Source: Ectocarpus siliculosus
Lineage: Eukaryota > Sar > Phaeophyceae > Ectocarpales > Ectocarpaceae
NCBI GenBank assembly: GCA_000310025.1
Contig: FN649747.1
Coordinates: 420,952-434,165, forward strand
Length of the DNA stretch: 13,214 nucleotides
Direction: 5' to 3'
The stretch's first letter is position 1, and each line of letters starts with the position of its first letter. The notes beneath the pieces are model-generated. The model was not told the origin of the DNA, did no database searches, and saw only the letters and a program-made list of their open reading frames with translations. Below, one piece after another: positions 1-7,307 of the stretch. A program made the translations under genes and the position numbers.

Positions 1-588
1 GTCGTCCGCGCGAATGGGTTTGTGTTGTTCCCCCCCCCCCCCCCCCCCCCTTCATGTCTTCGCCCCTTTTCACACACCCGCGGTGCTCCCCAGGCATGGG
101 ATCAAAGTTCGCGAGGAGTGTTCCGCCGTACGTTACCTCGTCCCTCTGACGTTCACACACACACACACACGCCGCCCTGCCGTGCCGTGCCGTGCCGTGC
201 CCCCGACTCTCCCTTATCTGATCTCTCGGCCCTTCCCTTTTGACCCTCTCGCGTTCACACACACGCACACACACACAGAAGTGTTTTGTGTTTTCAACCG
301 CACTAACACTGACTGACGTCTTTTCATTGGTCAGCCGGTTAGCGCGGTCGATGCTAATAATAGTAAAAAAAAAACACACACATACACACCACTGAGACTG
401 ATGCCGTTTCTATTGGTCAGTCGGTTAGCGTGGTCGACCAAATAATCAACACACAAACACACACACACATACACACCACTGAGACTGACTGACGTCTTTT
501 GCGTTGGTCAGCCGGTTAGCGCGGTCGATGCTAATAATAATAAAAAACACCCACACACCCACCGCAACGCTCACTCTTTCCTCGTCAG
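1..588 (+). other. Upstream PP2C intron (or 5' region) with simple repeats
   Basis: No conserved coding sequence is visible. The stretch ends in a pyrimidine-rich acceptor (TCTTTCCTCGTCAG, AG at 587-588). It holds a run of 21 C at 30-50, CA tracts near 153-170 and 256-278 that each follow a similar CCTCT..CGTTCACAC lead-in, a pentamer GTGCC repeat at about 178-202, and three tandem units from 301 to 562. If bases 1-17 are the end of an exon, the intron is 18-588, and the phase (two bases left over when read from base 1) would match the phase-2 start of the exon at 589. Confidence 0.6.
301..562 (+). repeat. Three imperfect tandem units of about 88 bp with tRNA-like core
   Basis: Units begin near 301, 389 and 478. 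Each has CACT(G)A.ACTGA, then TTGGTCAG[CT]CGGTTAGCG, then GGTCGA and an A/CA-rich tail. Units 1 and 3 share GATGCTAATAATA; unit 2 is diverged there. The core resembles the D arm and anticodon arm of eukaryotic tRNA-Ile(AAU), compared from memory. Confidence 0.8.
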
Positions 589-1645
589 GGCTCTGGCTAA
601 GCTGTGCCCGTCGGTGATGGAAGCTTTCGTGAACGTCGACGAGCTCCTCGCCAAGCAGCCGAGGATGGTCGTCACGGAGAGGAAGAACCCCTCCGATGGA
701 AAGCGGTTCGAGGTGACAGGGGCGAGACAAGACAGAAAAGACCGGCGATACAAAAAACAATAAAACAAAAACAGAAAAAAAGAGGCTGGAATCGTGACGT
801 TTTCGCATTGTTCGACATCGATAAAACAAAAGCTCCTATTATGGTCACACGAGAGCATGACGATCGGAATTTTCGTACGGGCTTTGGCACACCTCTGCCG
901 GGCACCCCACGACTCTTTTTGGCTTCCGAAAAAGAAAGCGGATGCTGCAACGAGTCGAGTAGGCGGTCTTTTTGCAGTGGTAGACTGAATACCTCTCTCA
1001 CCTTGATGCCCGTCTTCGCGAGTATGTATGCCTCGACGATGCAGTAGGCGCTGCTATCGGGCGTTTTTTGTGCTGGGGAATAACAACACCGACCTTTTTT
1101 TTCTTCTTATTTCTGTTGCCCTTGGTTTGTTATTGGTCATCAGGCGAGGGATGGCAGCGGGAGCACAGCGGTGGTGTCCCTCGTAACGCCTGCGCACGTG
1201 ATCGTCGCCAACGCTGGCGATTCCCGCGCCATCCTGATCATGGTTCCCCCCGACCACAACAGCAACAGCGGCAGCGGCAAGGGCAAGACGAGCAAGGTCA
1301 ACAGCAGAAGCGACGGCACGAAGATAACCGCCAGCGGCGGCGGCGGCGGCGGCGGCAGCAGCAGGGTGGGTGCGGAGAACAAGAAGGGCGCGGCGGAGAC
1401 TATGGCTGAAGCGTTGGGGCTAAGGCTTGGCGGCGAACGGAACTCCGGTGTAGAAGAGGAGAAGGGAGAGGAGGCCACGACCGTTGGCAGGCTAGAGGCA
1501 GAAGGGGAAGGGGGGGGGCTCAACGACTCGGTGAGGCTGGAAGACCAAGAAGAGGACGATGACAACGAGGGGTGCGAGTTCGATGGTGCCGACAAGATTC
1601 GCGAGCTGCTGGAGTCGATGATGCTCGGCGGCGAGGCCAAGGAAG

Positions 1646-1679
<34 letters not shown>

Positions 1680-4403
1680 CGGAGCAAGACGGGACCGTGA
1701 TGATGGCGGCGGGGGTGCGGGGGGGGTGATGGTGACCGCGATGAGCAGGGATCACACCGCGGAGGACGAGGCGGAGAGGGAGCGGGTAACAGCGGCCGGA
1801 GGCAAGGCGTTCGAGGTGCCCTACACGGAGCAGGACGGGACGACTTGCGTGGTAAGATGGCCATCCAAACCGTCGGTAAATCCGGCAGGTTGTTCTCGAC
1901 GCTCCCTGCTGTGATGACTCCAAAATCCAACGCATTTCGTTCGGTTGAGGTAGTTTCTCGAACAGCAAGTCTTCCTTGCTATCGTTTGTATTCATGCAGA
2001 CTGTATAGTTTGTATAGAGTACCATTGCACTAGATAGTCATGGTCTCGGAGCAATCAACTCACTTGGGGGAGAAACTCCTCGAGGCGTTTTGGGAGAGGA
2101 GATTTGTGGGATCATTGTAGGAGGGGTTGTGTGGAGGAAGCTGACGCTACAACAAGCAGCAGGGTGCGTTCAGAGGGGCGATGTGCATGGGTGATACTAA
2201 GCGCGCGCGGGCCGTATTAGGCGGTTGGCGACGTTGCGGTCCAGTTATTGAGGCAAGCGCCACACCCAGCAACAGGAACAACCTTGTCAACAACAACGTT
2301 ACCACAACGACAACGTCTTAAGGCGGTTGCCGGTGACGTGATCCGTTGCTTGGGGCGAGCGCCACACCCAGCAACAACAGCAGCAACAACAACGCAACCA
2401 CCCGAAAAAGCAGCAGTAACGACAAAGCGTGTGTCTTGTTTCTTTGTCTTTTTTCAGGTGGTACGAACCGCCTACGATGACAAGGTGGAGGGCCAGAGCG
2501 TGGTGCCCACCAGAGGCTTCGGCGACCTGTACTACAAGCAGAGGAAGGACGACGACGGGAACCTGCTGCCCCCGGCGCAGCAGGTGTGCTGCTGTGTGTT
2601 ACTACGCGTTGACGTGATATGTGCCTCTTTCACTCTGACATGTACTCCCGCCGTCTGTGGTGTGGTGTGTTGTGTCTCCTGTTTCTTTTGTGTGTGTTTG
2701 TATCTACCGCGCTGTCCGGCTGCTGGGCAATGAAATGTCTCCCGCCTATTTGGGCGCGGGGCAAATGACGAGGAAACGTATGCATACACCGCAGGGGGGG
2801 CAAGGCGGAGAAACATCTCCTGGGTGACCTCGGCTGGTGCGCCCAGAAATTGTTCCGAATAATGGTGTAAGAAATGCCGACGCCCAGAATAAATGTGATA
2901 GCACAATATGATTAATAATACAACACTACGTTCCCAGGTGTTGACGTATTGTACAGAGATCATGGCCCAGCCTCCTAGGTAGTTGGGCTACCTACCCTAC
3001 CCTAAGCTTTCTACGCTCTCAGGCGATGGAAATATTGCCCAAAGATCATGGCCACAACCACCTGCCCTAAATACACTTATAAATACGACTTGCTACGCTC
3101 TAATGTGGTGACGTGTTGCCCAGAGATCATGGCCACAACCTCCTACCCTAAATACACCAATAAGTACGACTTGCTACGCTCTCAGGTGGTGACGTGTTGC
3201 CCAGAGATCATGGTCCACGAGCGCGGGTCGAGCGGACAGGAAGAGCTTCTCCTTCTCGCCTGCGACGGGGTGTGGGACGTGTTCAAAGACCAGGACGCGG
3301 GGGAGTTCCTGGTGAAGACCCTGGACGTGCCCGTGGGGCAGGTGCGTTCGTTGCCTACAGCAGTAGGTTGCATGACGGAAGATACCACAGGTGCGTTCGT
3401 TGCCTACCGTAGGTTGCATGACGGAAGATACCACGCCCCCCCCCCATTTTCACGGCTCGATTACGGCACCCCACGACGACGAGGATGTCGTCGCGATTTT
3501 ATGATACGTAAGACCGTTCTTTCCATCCCCGCCATCATTCTCGGCAGGCACCAGCGAGTGGTGGAACCTTGAAAAATCGGCCCAGGGGGTGTGATATCTT
3601 ACGTCGTGCAACCTACGCTGCCGCGCGTGTTTCGGTGTCTTTTTTCTCTCGGCGGGCGTTATAGTAAGCGAGGCAAGGGGTTCTTAGCTCCTTTGGGTTT
3701 ACGATACGAATGGCCGTTATACAGCAGTAATGTTTTATTTTGCAGGATTTCTCAACCGAGCTCACAAATGGTGATCAAGTCCCTATTAATAGATGTTGAG
3801 ATTTAGGAGGCTCGTTTTGTTTTGCTGCCAAGTTCTCTGTGTATGAGCATTAATAGTATTTTTTTTTGTGTTAACTAGCAAACGGATGCGTTTTGCCGCG
3901 TTTTACCTACACATAAACGCGCGCGTGCTTTCGAAGGAGATTGTTTGATTGTTGCGGCGGCTGCCATGTGCTGTCGCTGCTGCGCCAAGTGTATGCGGCA
4001 TGCGTTGGCAACAGCGGGAGAGAGAGCCCCCTTGCGTTTATCGCAGAAATTGTTTCAAGCAGGAACGTTGAGCGGAGAAGCCAAGCCACGAGACCGCCGT
4101 TCCCCCTTGCTGTATTACCTCTATCTGCAGCAGTTGCTGAAGGCATCGGGGGGGACGCATCCGTAGAATCCTTTTCAAAAGGGTCTTGCCCGACCGAGCA
4201 ATGCAACGCAGTGCTGAATGAATGGTGCATGATTTCCGGCGCAACCCTGCTGATCGTTACAACAACAGAAGATCCGGCGCATCCCTGCTGATCTCAACAA
4301 CATCAAAAGGAAGTACACGCTGGCACTGAGAACTATGAGTGAGCACGAGACACGAGACCCGCCCCGCTGAATGGACACAGTGCATGATTTTCCCGCGCAA
4401 CCC

Positions 4404-4442
<39 letters not shown>

Positions 4443-4632
4443 GAACCCGCCGTACGCACGCTCGCAGGTCACGGGAGAACAGCTCGCCCTCGCCTGCGAT
4501 GCCCTCGTGAACGAGTGCCTGAGGAGGGGGTCGACGGACAACATCACCGCCATGGCGGTGTCGCTGGGGTCGGGACCCCCGCCCCGGCCCTCGTCGGCTG
4601 GCGGGAGAGTTCTGTTCAGCGACGGCCAGTAA
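589..4632 (+). CDS. PP2C/PPM-type protein phosphatase, C-terminal part (5' partial, five exons)
   Basis: Metal-dependent Ser/Thr protein phosphatase. Exons are 589-712, 1144-1851, 2458-2583, 3186-3341 and 4468-4632 (TAA), each bounded by AG and GT; the four internal introns are all phase 0, and the joined frame gives 425 residues. PP2C motifs appear in order: SGSTAVVSL and VANAGDSRAIL (exon 1144-1851), MSRDHTAEDEAERERVTAAGG (1741-1803; 20-residue core SRDHTAEDEAERERVTAAGG), PTRGFGDLYYK (exon 2458-2583), LLLLACDGVWDVF (exon 3186-3341) and RRGSTDNITAMAV (exon 4468-4632). The Asp residues of ACDGVWD and of DN, which bind metal in the family, are present. The first motif (the DGHGG region) is missing because it lies left of the window. 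The exon at 589 starts in phase 2, so at least one exon precedes it; bases 1-17 could be the end of that exon before GTTTGT, a weak guess. About 160 low-complexity residues (1237-1728) are inserted after GDSRAIL. Substrate and localisation cannot be told. Confidence 0.93.
713..1143 (+). other. PP2C intron 713-1143
   Basis: Donor GTGACA follows TTCGAG; acceptor is TTGGTCATCAG before GCGAGGGATGG. The sequence is A-rich near the donor and T-rich near the acceptor (poly-T around 1096-1105). I see no coding sequence or structured repeat in it. Confidence 0.85.
1237..1728 (+). other. Low-complexity insertion in the PP2C catalytic domain
   Basis: This in-frame coding segment separates the GDSRAIL strand from the MSRDHTAEDE motif. 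These are normally only about ten residues apart in PP2C enzymes. It encodes roughly 160 residues rich in Gly, Glu, Asp, Ser and Arg, with poly-Gly runs from GGC repeats at about 1334-1356 and 1648-1677. The conserved motifs on both sides stay in frame and no stop interrupts it, so I read it as translated sequence and not as an unspliced intron. An intron is still possible, because GTG-type donors are common in this gene. Confidence 0.7.
1852..2457 (+). other. PP2C intron 1852-2457
   Basis: Donor GTAAGA follows TTGCGTG; acceptor TTTGTCTTTTTTCAG precedes GTGGTACGAACC. The intron splits the sequence encoding TTCVVRTAYDD. It contains the tandem duplication described at 2220-2410 and CAA/CAG-rich tracts. 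No gene is visible inside. Confidence 0.88.
2220..2410 (+). repeat. Tandem duplication of about 112 bp in PP2C intron
   Basis: GGCGGTTG starts both copies at 2220 and 2332. Both then share GCGCCACACCCAGCAACA (2258-2275 and about 2360-2377) followed by CAA-rich sequence. The copies are diverged between these blocks. Confidence 0.75.
2584..2937 (+). other. 5' part of PP2C intron 2584-3185
   Basis: Donor GTGTGC follows CCGGCGCAGCAG at 2583. The stretch is rich in GTGTG/TTGTG and holds no recognisable gene or RNA. The rest of this intron is the tandem array described separately. Confidence 0.8.
2938..3213 (+). repeat. Tandem array duplicating the acceptor/start of PP2C exon 3186-3341
   Basis: Intron units 2938-3022, 3023-3104 and 3105-3185 each start with a copy of the exon's first ~31 bases (clearest in the last: GTGGTGACGTGTTGCCCAGA at 3105 and again at 3186). 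They end with a CTACGCTCTCAG-type acceptor. The last intron unit is 81 bp. Acceptor AGs are present at 2936-2937, 3021-3022 and 3184-3185, but the copy before 3105 reads AAT in place of CAG. Confidence 0.92.
3342..3434 (+). repeat. Tandem duplication of the donor side of PP2C exon 3186-3341
   Basis: Copy 1 (3342-3390) and copy 2 (3391-3434) both start with GTGCGTTCGTTGCCTAC and continue with GTAGGTTGCATGACGGAAGA. Both are preceded by CAG, so the donor context CAG|GTGCGT occurs at 3342 and again at 3391, 49 bases apart. Confidence 0.93.
3592..3617 (-). repeat. Inverted partial copy of the exon-donor repeat
   Basis: The sequence at 3592-3617 (ATATCTTACGTCGTGCAACC core) is the imperfect reverse complement of the GGTTGCATGACGGAAGATA block at about 3413-3431, with about 22 of 26 positions matching by eye. 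Between them lies a run of C and a 7-bp hairpin (CGACGAC at 3474-3480 with GTCGTCG at 3487-3493). Confidence 0.6.
4405..4441 (+). repeat. (GCT)12 trinucleotide repeat near an acceptor
   Basis: Twelve perfect GCT units plus G lie in the last PP2C intron, 26 bases before the acceptor AG at 4466-4467. Read in one plus frame it would be poly-Ala and in another poly-Cys; neither is in the gene's spliced frame. Confidence 0.97.
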
Positions 4633-4846
4633 TAGCGGAACCGCTATCTACGCGAAACTCCACGGACTTTGATTTGAGTATTTTACACGCATTAGTCTCT
4701 TTCCGGAGCCCCCAGCAGCTAGCTGGCGGGAGAGTTCTGTTGGGTGATGGCCACTATAATAGTGGAACCGCCCTCGCCGAAACTCAATGGATTTGATTTT
4801 TGAGTCTTTACACTCGTCAGACTCCTCCGGAGCACAGCAGTCAGTC
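4597..4846 (+). repeat. Tandem duplication of the PP2C gene 3' end (about 125 bp)
   Basis: GCTGGCGGGAGAGTTCTGTT begins both copies at 4597 and 4722. Shared blocks follow in the same order: GATGGCCA/GACGGCCA, ATAGxGGAACCGC, GAAACTC, GGATTTGATTT, GAGT.TTTACAC and TCCGGAGC. Copy 1 contains the last coding codons and the TAA at 4630-4632; copy 2 is entirely 3' of the stop. Confidence 0.92.
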
Positions 4847-7307
4847 AACCCTACTCCCGGTAGGCGGCGAGTTGCCTTGACATATTCGTTTTGGGTGGCG
4901 TCGTTTGACGCGTGGTATTTTCCGTTTCATCAAGAATTAGTTCGGGAGGCCCGGCAAGCTTGTTGCTTGCTTGCGTTTTCGGTATGAATTCTGGCGATTT
5001 TTCGTCCAAGCCACGACCACAACATATATATGGTCGTAAATGTGGCGAATATTTTTGGTGGGTCGCGGAAGGCGCGCTGGTGTTGTTGCTGTTGTTCTCA
5101 TCGCGATCCCGCCCGTGGGGATGGCAGCGAGTTTTGTGGACGGGGCGACAATCCTTCTCGCCCCAACTTTCGTCTGTGACCTGTCGCTCAACACGTTTGC
5201 CTCGTGGCAGCAGCGAGCGCACGCGGGGATGGGGTTGTATGTCTTAATGCCGACAGGCCGGCTAAGGTGTTCGCCATGTGGAGAAAGGATGGGATGAGTA
5301 AAACGTCTTGCTGGGGTGTATCGAAGGAGGGGGGGGGGGGGGGGATCTCTTTAACCGACCGACGGCTAGGGCCTGGTGTCGGCATGGTGAGTACCATACA
5401 GTCCGACAAATAGGGTTGATTGCTTTCTTGAGGCTGGTGTAATTTTGCGTTCTTCAGTCTGCTGTCATACTGCCTTTCTGTTTTCGAACGGGCTCTACTA
5501 GAAAATACGCCTCCCCGAGTATGCGCACCTACAACACGACGGCTGTAGGCCACGGTTGGTTGCGGCTGGACACGTCTCGTTGCACCTGTTGCTTGTTTGT
5601 TCCTACTTGGTTTGTGCAGCAATGATCGCGTTTTAGCCCGGCCGGACTACATGTTTTGCTTCCCGCGTGATCCTTTTCTTTTTCGTTAATCGATTACGCT
5701 TCCTCCCCATCTCGAGGGGTACGAGGGCACATGGGAATCCGTTTCGACTTTGTGGAGCGCAAGCTTTTTCCCCGTATCGTCGTCCTTTTTTTTTGTTTGA
5801 TTTATTTTGTCACAACGAAAACATCTACACGGGTGAGAGTCTGGGCTACCCGTGTTTGTACGATCCCTCTCGTTTTTGCTTTTGTTTGGCGAGCGGAGAT
5901 GGCTCCTTCATGACTGCGCTCTTGGTACGTAGTGCTGACTTGTGGTGGTGCAGGTTTATGGTGGTCATATGGCGTTGAAGCAAAGAGCAGGAGGGGGGGC
6001 AGATAGGAGGGGCATGCACACGCATCTTCCGGCAGAAAGGGTGTGAGACGTGTGCATTTCACGTGCACGTTTTCGTACTTTTTTTTTTGCAGTAAAACAC
6101 AGGCACGCCAAATCGGCCCTGTTTTCAAGATGTGCGTTTCCTTGTTGTAGCAGCGGGCACCGCCGTCGTGCTTTTTTTGAAGGCAACACGATATCCCTTA
6201 CCGTACTTTTTTTTCTCTCTGGACCAATTGGTGCAACAAGCTGTGGGATCTTGTTTTTTTTTTTGACACTTGTACCTCTTCAAGTATTTAAGCTTGTGAT
6301 CACGAAAACAAGTCGTTCTCCGCCTTTGAACACTGGAAAGAGGTTACAGCGGTGTTCTAATTAAGCAGTTTTGTTCACTGTGGTGAGTGTTCTTGAAGAC
6401 CGCGGGCCATCCCTTCGAAGATCGTGGCTTTGGGCAGTTATTTATTCGGGCAGTGATGTTGATAGGGTTTGGGGGTGACGTTGGGTTCGAATAATGAGCG
6501 TCGCTTTCGGAAGACAGGGCTAGGCCAAACAACGAACATGCGTGGAGTTCGGCAGCCCGTGTCTTATGATTGTTTGCGTTTTGGAAAAGTACTGCGTCTT
6601 TATCCCGCAGGAGAGAGAGGAAGGCTCGGGGCACAGCTATGTGAAGGAAGATCGCTCGAACAATAGCGAGGTGTGGGGTAATAGCAATCTGAAGAGAATA
6701 CCGGCTTGCGATGTGGCTGCACCAGCAGCGACAACAACACCGAGCAGCTAGCCTCTATTGGCAGCAGCAACAAGGACTCGGAGTATCTACTACTACTACG
6801 TCTTCACACGCATTTAAAAGCATTTGATCTCTGCCCGGTGTACTTCTTCTGCATCTCCTTCTGATGGTGCAGCATGAACATCAGAATGTGTCGACCGGCG
6901 GCAAGCAGCATCTACTGTCAAAGCATACACCTAATCCCACCTCGGCATCATTTGGTTGATGTCTCTTCGGCTGGACATACATCCGAACAGACACGAGTAG
7001 TCCAGCAGGCAGAATAGATTTGGTACGTAAAAGGGTCCGGTACCAGGAGCAGGCGAAAGGATACGCGGTCACATTGGCGTCAACGTCGCCCTCGTTCGTT
7101 GATTTGTCGTGGCCGCTCTACATTGCACAATGAGTTACCATCCAGCGGTCTCTATTTACACAAACACGAATTGTGTTTTGTTGCTCTCTCGCTGGAACGC
7201 ACTCGAAACAACCAAACACGCTAAAAGAGAATATTGTAGTTTTCACGAGCCATCGAAAGTGAGGGAAAAGCTTGTTTGATTCCCGTCGCCGTCAAATGGT
7301 GTTGCAT
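4847..7307. other. Convergent intergenic region and presumed 3' UTRs, no gene seen
   Basis: Open frames here are short, lack splice-bounded conserved segments and encode nothing I recognise. From about 5650 to 6330 the plus strand carries many T runs. A G run of 17 lies at about 5328-5344. On the minus strand AATAAATAA (plus 6438-6446) could serve the DRC7 transcript as a poly(A) signal about 860 bases past its stop; this is a weak guess. Part of the left side must be PP2C 3' UTR. Confidence 0.6.

Larger units (their letters stand above)
3435..4467 (+). other. Remainder of PP2C intron 3342-4467
   Basis: No coding sequence is supportable. The acceptor GCACGCTCGCAG lies at 4456-4467. A GTGCATGATTT...GCGCAACCC..GCTG block occurs near 4226-4252 and again near 4379-4410, the second running into the GCT repeat; a related GGCGCATCCCTGCTGATC lies at 4275-4292. 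The 5' half is T-rich. Confidence 0.75.

Noticed and set aside
1-17. First bases as a firm PP2C exon end
   Set aside because: GTTTGT at 18 is a possible donor and the phase would fit, but five codons give no recognisable motif, so no exon was called.
1140-2025. Long minus-strand open frames (about 166 and 177 codons) opposite the PP2C exon
   Set aside because: They are Ser/Pro/Leu/Ala-rich mirror images of GGC and GA-rich coding sequence on the plus strand, with no conserved motif. The plus strand carries the PP2C domain with matching splice phases.
4912-5247. 111-codon plus-strand open frame as a small gene
   Set aside because: No recognisable family, no splice-bounded continuation, and a composition like the surrounding intergenic DNA.
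6470-6500. GGTTCGAAT at about 6483-6491 as a tRNA B box
   Set aside because: No A box, acceptor stem pairing or anticodon arm can be laid out around it.
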